Positions 34,936 through 46,580 of a DNA stretch of 64,000 nt are shown here, in pieces. The stretch lies in the NCBI RefSeq assembly GCF_007954505.1, contig NZ_CP042412.1, positions 310,001 through 374,000 of the forward strand, read 5' to 3'. Position numbers and translations under genes: made by a program. The notes beneath the pieces were generated by a model, which was not told the origin of the DNA, searched no databases, and saw only the letters and a list, made by a program, of their open reading frames with translations. Each line of letters starts with the position of its first letter. The stretch's first letter is position 1. Origin of the DNA: Microbacterium sp. CBA3102. GTDB taxonomy: Bacteria > Actinomycetota > Actinomycetes > Actinomycetales > Microbacteriaceae.

Positions 34936-37290
34936 ATGTCGACCGAAGTTCCACAGAAAGAGATGGATGTGCTCTCCCCCACCCCCCGCCCTCAGCTCTC
35001 CGCACGCGTGGCGAGCCTCCTGGACCAGATGACGCTGGAGGAGAAGCAGGCACAACTCGTCGGCTTCTGGGTCGACCAGGGCAACGAACTCGTCGCCCCG
35101 ATGGCCGGCGAGAAGCGGACGTCCACCCGCTACGAGGAGGCGACGGCTCACGGGATCGGTCACCTGACCCGCGTCTACGGCACGCGCCCCGTCGAGCCTA
35201 TCGAGCGCGCGAGCTGGTTGTGGGGCGAGCAGGCGCGGCTGCAGCGGGAGACCCGGCTGGGGATCCCCGCTCTCGTGCACGAGGAGTGCCTGACCGGGCT
35301 CGCCGCGTGGAAGGCCGCGACCTTCCCGACGCCGCTCGCGTGGGGAGCGTCCTTCGACCCGGATCTGGTCGAACAGGTCGGGCGAGCGATCGGATCGTCG
35401 ATGCGTACCCTCGGGATCCATCAGGGTCTCGCGCCGGTGCTGGATGTGATCCGCGACCCGCGGTGGGGACGCGTCGACGAGTGCATCGCCGAGGACCCGC
35501 TGCTGGTCGGAACCGTCGGAACCGCCTATGTGCGCGGCATGCAGGCGGAAGGTGTGCACGCCACGCTCAAGCACTTCGTGGGGTACTCCGCCTCTCGCGC
35601 CGGCCGCAACCACGCTCCGGTGTCCGCCGGTCGTCGCGAGGTGGAGGACGTGCTCCTTCCGCCGTTCGAGATGGCGGTACGGGAAGGCGGTGTGCGCAGC
35701 GTCATGAACTCCTACAGCGATATCGACGGCGTGCCGGTCGCCGCGGATCCGTACTACCTCGATGAGGTGCTGCGCGAACGCTGGGGGTTCGACGGAGTCG
35801 TGGTGTCCGACTACTTCGCCGTCGATTTCCTGCGCACCATGCATCATGTCGCCGCCGACTCCGCCCAGGCGGCCGCGCTCGCGCTCACCGCGGGAATCGA
35901 TGTGGAGCTGCCTTCCCCCGACGCGTACACGACGCTCGCCGCACAGGTGCGCGACGGGTCTCTGCCGGAGAGCATCCTGGATCGGGCCGTCGGGCGCGTG
36001 CTCACGCAGAAGGAGGAGCTGGGCTTGCTGGACGCGGACTTCACCGATCCGCCGCGCGAGGTCGACCTGGATTCGCCCGAGCATCGTGGACTCGCCCGCC
36101 GTCTGGCCGAGGAGTCGCTCGTCCTCCTGAGCAATGACGACATCCTCCCGCTCGACCCGTCCGCGTCGCCGCGTATCGCGGTCATCGGACCGAATGCCGA
36201 CAGCGCCGAGGCGTTGATGGGGTGCTACTCCTTCGTCAACCACGTGCTCGCCCACCACCCCGACGTACCCGCCGGCATCGCGCTGCCGAGCGTGCTCGAC
36301 GCGCTCCGGGCGGAGCTCCCCTCGGCGACGATCACCCACACCGTCGGCTGCGTGGTCGACGGCGAGGACCGCAGCGGTTTCCCCTCGGCGATCGCGCAGG
36401 CCACCGAGGCCGACGTCGCGATCGTCGTGATCGGCGACCGTGCCGGGCTGTTCGGACGCGGCACGGTCGGCGAGGGCAACGACGTCGACTCCCTCGACCT
36501 CCCCGGCGTGCAGCGCGCGCTCGTCGAGTCGATCGTCTCCACCGGCACCCCGGTGGTGGTCGTCGCTCTCACCGGCCGCCCCTATGCCCTGGGCTGGGCG
36601 CTCCCGCCACGGGCGACCGCTGCCGGGACGAACGCGGGTCTCGGGTCGGTCAATTCCCCCGCGCCGGCCGGCCGGACATCGCCGACGGAGCAGCCTCCCC
36701 TGCCGGCCGCCGTCCTGCACGGGTTCTTCCCCGGGGAGGAAGGAGGCGCGGCGATCGCCGCCGTGCTGAGCGGACGCGTGTCCCCGTCCGGTCGCCTGCC
36801 GGTGTCCCTCCCGAGATCCGCCGGCGCGCAGCCGTACTCTTACCTGCACGCTGCCCTCGGAGGACGCACCGATGTGACGAGCGTCGATCCGACGCCCGTG
36901 CGTCCCTTCGGATTCGGGCTCGCCTACACGACGTTCGAGCACCGGGAGCTGACGGCGGACGAGACCGTGACCGCGGGGCAGACGTTCCAGGTCACCGTGC
37001 GCGTGCGCAACGTGGGCTCCCGCGAGGGCACCGACGTCGTGCAGCTCTACGCGCACGACGAGGTCGCAAGCGTGGCCCGCCCCGTCGCGCAGCTGGTCGA
37101 CTTCCGCCGGGTGTCCCTGGCACCGGGTGCGGAACAGGTCATCGAGTTCGCGGTCCCCACCGAGCGCCTCGCCTTCACCGGCCTGGACGGCGTGCGCCGC
37201 GTGGAGCCGGGGAGCATCCGACTCTGGGTGGGGTCGGCCTGCGACGACGTCGAGACCTCCGCCACGATCGACATCACCCCTGCTCCCTGA
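34936..37290 (+). CDS. GH3 beta-glycosidase (beta-xylosidase/beta-glucosidase), intracellular
   Basis: This 784-residue enzyme has the GH3 N-terminal barrel, the alpha/beta sandwich, and a C-terminal fibronectin III-like domain (about 670-780: VTVRVRNVGSREGTDVVQLY). The catalytic nucleophile is D292 in GVVVSDYFAV. LKHFVGYSASRAGRNHAPVS is the substrate loop. No signal peptide is present, so it should cleave imported oligosaccharides. ATG at 34936 lies 2 bases after the permease stop. A Pro/Gly/Ser-rich insert of about 30 residues near 560-590 interrupts the sandwich domain. Xylosidase, glucosidase or arabinofuranosidase activity cannot be separated by sequence here. Confidence 0.92.
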   Translation: MSTEVPQKEMDVLSPTPRPQLSARVASLLDQMTLEEKQAQLVGFWVDQGNELVAPMAGEKRTSTRYEEATAHGIGHLTRVYGTRPVEPIERASWLWGEQARLQRETRLGIPALVHEECLTGLAAWKAATFPTPLAWGASFDPDLVEQVGRAIGSSMRTLGIHQGLAPVLDVIRDPRWGRVDECIAEDPLLVGTVGTAYVRGMQAEGVHATLKHFVGYSASRAGRNHAPVSAGRREVEDVLLPPFEMAVREGGVRSVMNSYSDIDGVPVAADPYYLDEVLRERWGFDGVVVSDYFAVDFLRTMHHVAADSAQAAALALTAGIDVELPSPDAYTTLAAQVRDGSLPESILDRAVGRVLTQKEELGLLDADFTDPPREVDLDSPEHRGLARRLAEESLVLLSNDDILPLDPSASPRIAVIGPNADSAEALMGCYSFVNHVLAHHPDVPAGIALPSVLDALRAELPSATITHTVGCVVDGEDRSGFPSAIAQATEADVAIVVIGDRAGLFGRGTVGEGNDVDSLDLPGVQRALVESIVSTGTPVVVVALTGRPYALGWALPPRATAAGTNAGLGSVNSPAPAGRTSPTEQPPLPAAVLHGFFPGEEGGAAIAAVLSGRVSPSGRLPVSLPRSAGAQPYSYLHAALGGRTDVTSVDPTPVRPFGFGLAYTTFEHRELTADETVTAGQTFQVTVRVRNVGSREGTDVVQLYAHDEVASVARPVAQLVDFRRVSLAPGAEQVIEFAVPTERLAFTGLDGVRRVEPGSIRLWVGSACDDVETSATIDITPAP

Positions 37291-37354
37291 CGGGCGGGCG
37301 GTCCGATCGCGGCGCGCCCGTGACGGATCGCCTCCCGGACGGGAGAATGGAGAC

Positions 37355-38755
37355 ATGTCCGCGAGATCCCGCCGGCCGCTGCTCACGTCGGTGCGCCGCC
37401 TGCTGCACACCGATCCCTCGGCCGTCGCGGCCACCGAGGCGATGCCCGTCATCGACGAACGCACGGTACCGCGGGTGCTGGACCTTGCGACCCGTATCGG
37501 CGAGTCGATGTTCGCGGTCGGGGCCTCCGCGCACGAGGTGACGCTCGCGATCATCCGCGTGTGCGACGCCTATGGGATGAAGGGCGTCCAGGTCGACGTC
37601 ACCTACAACTCGATCACGGTGTCGTTCCACCTGAGCGGCGAGGTCTGGCCGGAGACGCTGGTCCGCGTGGTGCGGGTGACGGCTCCGGACCATGCGAAGC
37701 TCCAGCGGGTGCAGGCCCTGGTGGCGGACATCGACGACGGACTCGACCTCGAATCCGCGCGCGCGACCTTCCGGGCGATCCGACGGGTGCCCTTCCGCTA
37801 TCAGCAGCCGGTGGTCATCGTCGCGCGGGCTCTGCTCGCCGTCGGGGTGAGCATCATGCTCGGCGCCTCCCCGATCATCGTCGCCCTCACCTTCGTCGCG
37901 GCGCTCTGCGCGGCGCTGACCCAGGCGGCTCTCGCCAGGATCCGGGTCCCGTTGTTCTTCAGCCAGATCGCCGGTGGCTTCGTGACGACCGGGGTGGCGG
38001 TCGTCGTGTCGGCTCTCGGCGCCGCGGGGGTCGAACCCTTCGTCGGCATCCGCCCGTCCATCATCGTGGCCTCGGGTATCGTGCTGATGCTCGCCGGACT
38101 CACCGTGGTCGGGGCGGCGCAGGACGCGATCGACGGGTTCGCGCTCACCGCCGGCGGACGCATCCTCGACCTCACGATGCAGACGCTCGGGGTCGTGATC
38201 GGGATCCTCGTGGGCCTCGAGCTGGGCAGTGTCCTGGGCTTCACGATGGACCTCCCCGACGACCCCGCGCCGTTCGGCCCGCTGCTGAACCAGTTCGCCG
38301 GTGCGATCATCGTCGCCATCGCGGTCGCCGTGTTCAACGGCGCCGGGATCCGGATCATCCTGGTGAGCGCACTGCTCAGTGCCGTCACGCTCGCGGGGTA
38401 TTCGGCATCCATCGCCCTGAACCTGCATCCCGCGGCGGCGAGCGCGGTCGGCGCACTGCTGGCGAGTTTCCTCGGCATGCTGATCGCCCGCAACCTGCAC
38501 GTGCCGTCCGTCGCGGTGACGACCGCGGCGATCGTTCCCCTCGTCCCCGGTGTGGCCGTGTTCCAGGGTCTGCTCGAGATGGTGCACGCGGCCGGTACCT
38601 CGACCGGGATGCTGTACGCCGGAGGTTCGCTCATCGATGCTGCGGTGATCGGCATCGGTCTCGCCTCCGGAGCCTCCCTCGGGTTGTACCTGGGCACTCC
38701 GTTGCGCGCGACCCTCGCCAGCGTCGCGAAGACGCGCGCCCGCGTCCGCCGCTGA
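37355..38755 (+). CDS. ThrE-family threonine/serine exporter-like membrane protein
   Basis: This 466-residue protein has a ThrE/DUF1212 cytoplasmic N-terminal domain (VLDLATRIGESMFAVGASAH and VDVTYNSITVSFHLSGE) followed by about ten hydrophobic helices from residue 160. The family exports threonine and serine by proton motive force in Corynebacterium. The full fused form is the ThrE arrangement rather than the split YjjP/YjjB pair. ATG at 37355 follows GGAG. It stands alone between the GH3 operon and a convergent flavin-reductase gene. The actual substrate is not shown by sequence. Confidence 0.9.
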   Translation: MSARSRRPLLTSVRRLLHTDPSAVAATEAMPVIDERTVPRVLDLATRIGESMFAVGASAHEVTLAIIRVCDAYGMKGVQVDVTYNSITVSFHLSGEVWPETLVRVVRVTAPDHAKLQRVQALVADIDDGLDLESARATFRAIRRVPFRYQQPVVIVARALLAVGVSIMLGASPIIVALTFVAALCAALTQAALARIRVPLFFSQIAGGFVTTGVAVVVSALGAAGVEPFVGIRPSIIVASGIVLMLAGLTVVGAAQDAIDGFALTAGGRILDLTMQTLGVVIGILVGLELGSVLGFTMDLPDDPAPFGPLLNQFAGAIIVAIAVAVFNGAGIRIILVSALLSAVTLAGYSASIALNLHPAAASAVGALLASFLGMLIARNLHVPSVAVTTAAIVPLVPGVAVFQGLLEMVHAAGTSTGMLYAGGSLIDAAVIGIGLASGASLGLYLGTPLRATLASVAKTRARVRR

Positions 38756-38788
38756 TCCCCACCCGTCTGGGAACCCGAGCCGAACGGC

Positions 38789-39394
38789 TCACCGCTCCGC
38801 GCGGAAGTTGACCCCGACCCGCTCGCCCTGCGCGAAGTAGTGCCGGAACGTGTAGTACATCGGCTTCCAGGCATCGACGTCGACGTAGGAGGTCCCCGGC
38901 ACCGCCAGCGCCTGATGCACGTGTGTGCGCAGGACTTTCGCATGGACGATGGTGGCGTCGCCTTCCTCATCCAGCGGCGTCAGGTTCGTGACACGAGCCT
39001 CCATCTGCACGGGGCACTCGGCGATCCGCGGCGGCCCGACGATCCCACTCGGCCGTGGAGTGAACCCGCCGAGCGTCCACTTGTCCGGCTCGAATCGGTA
39101 TTTGTCCCGCTTGGGTGCCGGGACGTCCGCAACCCCCGTGGTGTCGGCGATCCTCTCGACCGACTCGCACAACCGAGCGTCGGGAAGGTTGATCACGAGT
39201 TCGCCGTTGTCGCGGAGATTGCGCATCGCCTTGCCCCCGTTGCTCAGTCCCAGGACGTAAGTGTCGCCCAATGCCCATGCGGACGAGATGGGCGTGATGT
39301 TCGCGGTTTCGTCGCCGGCCTTCGCCGTGGTGAGCAGGGCCACAGGGGTGCCGAAGTAGAACACGGAGGGTTCGATCGCCAGAGTCGAGTTCAT
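38789..39394 (-). CDS. Flavin-reductase-like FMN-binding split-barrel protein
   Basis: This 201-residue protein opens with the split-barrel strands VFYFGTPVALLTTAKAGDET and NITPISSAWALGDTYVLGL, where NITP contacts the flavin in this family. GELVINLPDARLCESVERIA and ECPVQMEARV fit flavin reductase-type proteins. It is divergent from an ArsR-type regulator with an inverted repeat between, so it is probably under that regulator. It may reduce flavin or act on a small xenobiotic, but no partner monooxygenase is adjacent. Confidence 0.85.
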   Translation of the reverse strand: MNSTLAIEPSVFYFGTPVALLTTAKAGDETANITPISSAWALGDTYVLGLSNGGKAMRNLRDNGELVINLPDARLCESVERIADTTGVADVPAPKRDKYRFEPDKWTLGGFTPRPSGIVGPPRIAECPVQMEARVTNLTPLDEEGDATIVHAKVLRTHVHQALAVPGTSYVDVDAWKPMYYTFRHYFAQGERVGVNFRAER

Positions 39395-39417
39395 GAGGGC
39401 AAGTCTGTGGCTCGAAA

Positions 39418-39437
39418 CGTTCGGGCTGGACCGAACG
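39418..39437. promoter_or_regulatory. Inverted repeat, operator candidate for the ArsR-type regulator
   Basis: CGTTCGG at 39418-39424 and CCGAACG at 39431-39437 are perfect 7-base arms around a 6-base spacer. They lie in the 66-base gap between the flavin-reductase gene and the divergent regulator, just before the regulator's TAAAAT -10-like sequence. Confidence 0.7.
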
Positions 39438-39460
39438 GTGCGGGCGATAAAATCCTCGAC

Positions 39461-40162
39461 ATGGAGGGGACGAGCAGCCCGGAGTTGGCGGCGACGGCCG
39501 CCGTCTTCGCCAACGAGGCTCGCGCGTCGATGCTGTTGCTCCTGCTCGATGGAAGAGCATGGACGCTCACGGAACTGTCCAGGGCCGCCGACATCGCTCG
39601 GTCATCCGCGAGCGAGCATGCCGACAGACTGCTCGATGCCGGTCTCGTCGAAGAAGTGCGCCAGGGACGACACCGCTACCTCAGACTCGCCGACACCCGA
39701 GCCGCTGACCTGGTCGAGGCACTCGCCGCATTCTCCGGTCGTGTCCGGCCCGCCACGCCGTCGCTCGACGCCCAGCACCGTGACCGCGCCATCAAGGAGG
39801 CTCGTACCTGCTACCGCCATCTCGCGGGCAAGCTCGGTGTCGCACTCGCTGACGGCATGCGCGCGACAGGCTACATCGAGTCCGATTTCTCACTCACCCC
39901 GGCCGGACGGACCTGGGTGGCGTCCCTCGGGATCGAACTGCCGACGAATCCGAGGCGCGCTCTCACCCGCCCGTGCCTCGATTGGACGGAACGACGCGAG
40001 CACCTCGCGGGGCTGGCCGCGGACATGCTGCTCGCGACGTTCACGGAGAACGCCTGGATCGAGCGCGTTCCCTCCAACCCCCGCGCCGTGCGTCTCACCG
40101 CAGCGGGGAGCGAAGGTCTCGCAGACCTGCTTCCGGGAGCCCCCTTCCGCCGCGTTCCCTAG
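39461..40162 (+). CDS. ArsR-family winged-helix transcriptional regulator
   Basis: The N-terminal 90 residues of this 233-residue protein form the winged helix: ANEARASMLLLLLDGRAWTL, LSRAADIARSSASEHADRLL and LVEEVRQGRHRYLRLAD. The C-terminal 130 residues (LTRPCLDWTERREHLAGLAA) match a two-domain ArsR type with an extra ligand domain. There is no obvious metal-binding ELxCVC motif. ATG at 39461 lies 7 bases after TAAAAT with no ribosome site, so it is probably leaderless. Its stop overlaps the stop of the convergent small gene by 4 bases. Confidence 0.88.
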   Translation: MEGTSSPELAATAAVFANEARASMLLLLLDGRAWTLTELSRAADIARSSASEHADRLLDAGLVEEVRQGRHRYLRLADTRAADLVEALAAFSGRVRPATPSLDAQHRDRAIKEARTCYRHLAGKLGVALADGMRATGYIESDFSLTPAGRTWVASLGIELPTNPRRALTRPCLDWTERREHLAGLAADMLLATFTENAWIERVPSNPRAVRLTAAGSEGLADLLPGAPFRRVP

Positions 40163-40455
40163 CCGAGCTGATCGAGGACGAGCTCGCCCCGGGCGTTCAG
40201 GTTCTCCATCATGCGTTCGATCCGCTTCGAGTCGATCGCCGGCATCTCCGCGTGGTCGAACGCGAGGCTCAGAGGGATGCTGGGGTGCATCCAGATCGTG
40301 AGCCGGCCGGCCGGGTTCTTCTCCTCCGGCAACCAGGTCATCATGAAGCTCTCATGACGGCGAAGCTTCGTCCCGATGACGATCTTCAGATGCGCCAGCG
40401 TCTCGTCATCGACCTCGATCGGAGGACGAGAGCTGTTGTACTCGAGGGTTCCCAT
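40159..40455 (-). CDS. Small conserved protein resembling DUF7882
   Basis: This 98-residue soluble protein opens MGTLEYNSSRPPIEVDDETL and has LAHLKIVIGTKLRRHESFMM followed by RLTIWMHPSIPLSLAFD. As I recall, this resembles a small family common in Microbacteriaceae, now called DUF7882 and often mislabelled ATP-dependent DNA ligase. No nucleotidyltransferase motif is visible, so ligase activity is not supported. It lies 45 bases downstream of ppsA on the same strand. The function is unknown. Confidence 0.75.
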   Translation of the reverse strand: MGTLEYNSSRPPIEVDDETLAHLKIVIGTKLRRHESFMMTWLPEEKNPAGRLTIWMHPSIPLSLAFDHAEMPAIDSKRIERMMENLNARGELVLDQLG

Positions 40456-40500
40456 GACCTGAGACTACTCGTGTCGACCGACACGGACGCCCCGGCGCGG

Positions 40501-42885
<2,385 letters not shown>

Positions 42886-42933
42886 GTGATCTCCAGAGAG
42901 TGGGGCGTCGTGTGCGAGGGGTGGAGACCGCGA

Positions 42934-43812
42934 TCAGCTGCGCAGGCGCATGGACTGCATGATCACGGCGGACATCTCCTCCACGGATTTCGTGGAGGAG
43001 TTGAGGAAGGGGACGCGGTTGCGCCGATAGAGGTCTTCCGCGCGGCGGATCTCGAGCGTGCATTGAGCGAGGCTGGAGTACACCGTGTCCGGCCGCCGCT
43101 CGTGACGCACCTGACTCAGCCGGAGCGGGGTCGTCGTCAGCCCGAAGCACTTGCTCGCGAACCGTTCGACCGTCGCGGGCAGCCCGTCGGACGGGAAGTC
43201 GTCGTCGGTGAGCGGGTAGTTCGCCACCAGCAGTCCGTACTGCAGGGCCAGGTACATGGTCGTCGGGGTCTTCCCGCACCGGGAGGGCGCGATGATGATC
43301 ACGTCGGCGATGTCGAGCGCCCGCATGCTCTGGCCGTCGTCGTGCTCGATCGCGTACTCGACCGCCCGCATCCGGGCGAAGTAGCGCTCCATGTCGCCGA
43401 CGCCGTGATACTGGCCCAGTTGTTCGGAGGCCGCACTGCCGAGGGAGGCTTCGAGCTCCCGCAGATGCCCGCCGAGGAGGTCGATCACGACCGCGCCCGA
43501 CGCATGGAACTCCGCGAGGATCTGCGCGGACTTGACGGTCGTGAAGACGATCGGAGCAGCGCCCGCCGGGCGGACCCGGAGATCGCCGATCACGGCGCGG
43601 GCGCCGTCCACCGAGTCGACGAAGGGCACGGTGTGGCGGCGGAAGCGCGCACCGGGGAAGTTCGCCAGAAGGGCGTTCCCCAGGGTCTCGGCGGTGATAC
43701 CGGTGCTGTCCGAGACGAAGTACGCGTCCCGGACCTCGGCACCGGTGTCATCTCCGAGCACGCCGGCCGGAAGCACGGGCGATGAGGGCTGGCTGGTCGA
43801 AGGGTCGGACAC
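42934..43812 (-). CDS. PEP synthase regulatory protein, kinase/pyrophosphorylase (DUF299)
   Basis: This 292-residue bifunctional enzyme would inactivate PEP synthase by ADP-dependent threonine phosphorylation and reactivate it by phosphorolysis. Family motifs are YFVSDSTGITAETLGNALLA near 30, the P-loop IIIAPSRCGKTPTTMYLAL near 170, and VANYPLTDDDFPSDGLP. Length fits the 270-300 residue family. It precedes ppsA on the same strand, the usual partnership. The N-terminal 20 residues are a Ser/Pro-rich extension. Confidence 0.93.
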   Translation of the reverse strand: MSDPSTSQPSSPVLPAGVLGDDTGAEVRDAYFVSDSTGITAETLGNALLANFPGARFRRHTVPFVDSVDGARAVIGDLRVRPAGAAPIVFTTVKSAQILAEFHASGAVVIDLLGGHLRELEASLGSAASEQLGQYHGVGDMERYFARMRAVEYAIEHDDGQSMRALDIADVIIIAPSRCGKTPTTMYLALQYGLLVANYPLTDDDFPSDGLPATVERFASKCFGLTTTPLRLSQVRHERRPDTVYSSLAQCTLEIRRAEDLYRRNRVPFLNSSTKSVEEMSAVIMQSMRLRS

Positions 43813-43911
43813 GTTCCTGAGCCTAGGAAAGTAACCACCTTCATCATGAGTTCTTCCCGAGAAAGAATGAGCGAATTTACTCGGAGGGCAAGCCGGATCC
43901 AGGGATGCGGA

Positions 43912-43961
43912 ATACCCCGGATGGGTATATGGTTATGGTGATCCAATACCCCATAGGGGTA
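43912..43961. promoter_or_regulatory. Two CsoR-like copper operators upstream of copZ
   Basis: ATACCCCGGATGGGTAT at 43912-43928 and TACCCCATAGGGGTA at 43947-43961 are both G/C-tract inverted repeats of the form recognised by CsoR-type copper repressors. They lie in the 170-base gap before copZ, the second one 21 bases from its start. No csoR gene is in the window, so the repressor must be encoded elsewhere. Confidence 0.8.
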
Positions 43962-43982
43962 CGCCAGAGAATGGGAGAGGCA

Positions 43983-44195
43983 ATGACGACCAACGAGTAC
44001 CAGGTCACCGGGATGACGTGTGGGCACTGCGAGATGTCGGTCCGCGAAGAAGTCGCCGAGGTTCCCGGGGTCGACGCGATCCAGGTCAGCGCACAGACGG
44101 GCAAGCTCGTCGTCACGAGCACCGACGGCGTGGACGACGCTCAGATCCTCGCCGCTGTGACGGAGGCGGGGTACGCGGCTGTGCGCACGGCGTGA
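43983..44195 (+). CDS. copZ: Copper chaperone CopZ
   Basis: This 70-residue HMA-domain protein has the metal site GMTCGHC (Cys at about 13 and 16) and ends GYAAVRTA as the domain fold requires. It would carry Cu(I) to the CopA pump encoded next. ATG at 43983 follows GGGAGAGG. An open frame upstream covers the CsoR boxes and is not coding. The 66-base gap to copA carries an AGGAGAAGG-type ribosome site. Confidence 0.95.
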   Translation: MTTNEYQVTGMTCGHCEMSVREEVAEVPGVDAIQVSAQTGKLVVTSTDGVDDAQILAAVTEAGYAAVRTA

Positions 44196-44261
44196 AGGCC
44201 GACACCACGGGCACAGCCTCTCGCTGAGCCCACCGACGACGATCAGGAGAAGGATAGGACC

Positions 44262-46580
44262 ATGAGCACATCAGCACTTCCGAGCATGGGATCGGGCGTC
44301 GAGCTCGAGATCGGCGGGATGACCTGCGCCTCTTGCGCCATGCGCATCGAGAAGAAGCTGAACAAGCTCGACGGCGTCGTGGCGACCGTCAACTACGCGA
44401 CGGAGAAGGCGACCGTCTCGGTCCCGGACGACTACGACGCAGCGCTCCTGATCGCCGAGGTGGAGAAGACCGGGTATTCCGCAGTCGTCGCTGCCCCACG
44501 GGGGAAGAGGAAGGACGCGGCCACAGGCGGCGACACCGACGACACCGATCCTGAGCTGCTCTCGCTGCGCAACCGACTGATCGGCGCGATCGTGCTGACG
44601 GTGCCCGTGATCGCGATGGCCATGATCCCCGCGCTGCAGTTCACGTACTGGCAGTGGGCCTCGCTCGCGCTGGCCGCCCCGGTGATCACGTGGGCGGGCT
44701 GGCCGTTCCACAAGGCCGCGTGGACGAACCTGCGCCACGGAACGGCCACGATGGACACGCTCATCTCGATGGGAACCTCGGCCGCCTTCCTCTGGTCGCT
44801 GTACGCGCTCTTCTTCGGCACCGCAGGCATGCCGGGGATGACGCATCCGTTCGAGTTCGCACTGGCTCCCTCCGATGGGGCGGCGAACATCTACCTCGAG
44901 GTGGGTGCCGGCGTGACGATGTTCGTCCTCGCGGGGCGCTACTTCGAGAAGCGGTCGAAGAAGCAGGCCGGCGCGGCTCTGCGCGCGCTCCTCGAACTCG
45001 GCGCGAAAGAGGTCGCCGTGCTGCGCGGCGGTGCAGAGACGAGGATCCCGGTCGAAGACCTCCAGGTGGGCGACGAGTTCGTCGTGCGACCGGGCGAGAA
45101 GATCGCGACCGACGGCCTCGTGGTCTCCGGGACGTCGGCCGTCGACGCCTCGATGCTGACCGGTGAATCCGTGCCGGTCGAGGTGGCCCCGGGCGACAGC
45201 GTCACCGGCGCGACCACGAACGTCGGGGGGCGGCTCGTGGTCCGCGCGACCCGGATCGGCGCGGACACCCAGTTGGCACAGATGGCCAGACTCGTCGAGG
45301 ACGCGCAGACCGGGAAGGCGGAGGTGCAGCGTCTCGCCGACAGGATCTCCGGGGTGTTCGTCCCGATCGTGATCGTGATCGCCCTCGTGACGCTCGGTGG
45401 CTGGCTCGTCGCGGGGTTCCCCGTCGCCGCGGCATTCACGGCGGCGGTGGCCGTCCTCGTGATCGCGTGCCCGTGCGCGCTCGGGCTCGCCACGCCCACG
45501 GCCCTGCTGGTCGGGACCGGTCGAGGGGCGCAGATGGGCGTGCTCATCAAGGGCCCGGAAGTCCTGGAATCCACCCGCCGGGTCGACACCGTGGTGCTCG
45601 ACAAGACGGGAACGGTCACCACCGGCAGGATGACCCTGGTCGATGTCATCGTGGAGCCCGGCACCGACCACGCGACGCTGCTGCGGCTGGCCGGGGCGGT
45701 GGAGGATGCCTCGGAGCATCCGATCGCGCAGGCGATCGCCGCGAGTGCCACCAGGGAGGTCGGCGCACTGCCCACGCCGGAGGAGTTCACGAACCTCGAG
45801 GGAAGGGGCGTGCAGGGCGTCGTCGAAGGCCATGCCGTGCTCGTGGGACGCGAGTCGCTCCTCGCCGAGTGGTCGCAGACACTGAGTCCGGGCCTCTCCT
45901 CGGCGAAGGTCAAGGCCGAGGGCGAGGGCAAGACCGTCGTCGCGGTCGGCTGGGACGGACACGCACGCGGCATCCTCGTCGTTGCGGACACGATCAAGCC
46001 GAGCAGCGCCGAGGCGATCGACCACTTCCAGGCGATGGGGCTGACCCCCATCCTGCTCACCGGGGACAACGAGACCGTGGCACGGCAGATCGCGGCGGAA
46101 GTGGGGATCACGGAGGTGATCGCGGAAGTCCTCCCGAAGGACAAGGTCGACGTGGTCGTCCGGCTCCAGCGCGAGGGCAAGACGGTGGCGATGATCGGCG
46201 ACGGTGTCAACGACGCCCCCGCCCTCGCCCAGGCCGACCTCGGACTCGCGATGGGCACCGGCGCGGACGTGGCGATCGAGGCATCGGACATCACGCTCGT
46301 CCGCGGTGACCTCCGCAGCGCGGTCGACGCGATCCGCCTGTCGCGCAAGACGCTCGGAACGATCAAGACCAACCTGTTCTGGGCCTTCGCCTACAACGTC
46401 GCCGCCATCCCGGTCGCGGCGCTCGGCATGCTCAACCCCATGCTCGCCGGTGCAGCGATGGCACTGTCGAGCGTGTTCGTGGTCGGCAACAGCCTGCGCC
46501 TGCGCGGGTTCACGAGCGTCACGCGACGAGGACGCTCCCGTCGAGCCACCCGCCCCGCTCTGAGGAAGGATCACGCATGA
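44262..46580 (+). CDS. copA: Copper-exporting P1B-type ATPase CopA
   Basis: This 772-residue inner-membrane pump for Cu(I) has one N-terminal HMA domain with [13 protein letters not shown] (Cys22 and Cys25). Transmembrane motif CPC is at 403-405 ([13 protein letters not shown]), the phosphorylated Asp447 is in DKTGT, and TGDN and [10 protein letters not shown] lie in the hinge. The Arg-rich C-terminus ([10 protein letters not shown]) is hydrophilic. It is followed with a 4-base overlap by a second ATPase gene. CsoR-type boxes upstream of copZ should induce all three genes in copper. Confidence 0.96.
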   Translation: MSTSALPSMGSGVELEIGGMTCASCAMRIEKKLNKLDGVVATVNYATEKATVSVPDDYDAALLIAEVEKTGYSAVVAAPRGKRKDAATGGDTDDTDPELLSLRNRLIGAIVLTVPVIAMAMIPALQFTYWQWASLALAAPVITWAGWPFHKAAWTNLRHGTATMDTLISMGTSAAFLWSLYALFFGTAGMPGMTHPFEFALAPSDGAANIYLEVGAGVTMFVLAGRYFEKRSKKQAGAALRALLELGAKEVAVLRGGAETRIPVEDLQVGDEFVVRPGEKIATDGLVVSGTSAVDASMLTGESVPVEVAPGDSVTGATTNVGGRLVVRATRIGADTQLAQMARLVEDAQTGKAEVQRLADRISGVFVPIVIVIALVTLGGWLVAGFPVAAAFTAAVAVLVIACPCALGLATPTALLVGTGRGAQMGVLIKGPEVLESTRRVDTVVLDKTGTVTTGRMTLVDVIVEPGTDHATLLRLAGAVEDASEHPIAQAIAASATREVGALPTPEEFTNLEGRGVQGVVEGHAVLVGRESLLAEWSQTLSPGLSSAKVKAEGEGKTVVAVGWDGHARGILVVADTIKPSSAEAIDHFQAMGLTPILLTGDNETVARQIAAEVGITEVIAEVLPKDKVDVVVRLQREGKTVAMIGDGVNDAPALAQADLGLAMGTGADVAIEASDITLVRGDLRSAVDAIRLSRKTLGTIKTNLFWAFAYNVAAIPVAALGMLNPMLAGAAMALSSVFVVGNSLRLRGFTSVTRRGRSRRATRPALRKDHA

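Noticed and set aside
34423..37554. A 1043-codon open frame on the minus strand
   Set aside because: It is antisense to the GH3 gene and shows no recognisable protein features.
40159..40455. ATP-dependent DNA ligase
   Set aside because: The 98-residue protein has no ligase motifs. That label on similar proteins appears to be a propagated misannotation.
43905..43982. Longer N-terminus for CopZ
   Set aside because: The frame is open upstream, but the added part covers both CsoR-like boxes, and GGGAGAGG sits properly before ATG 43983.
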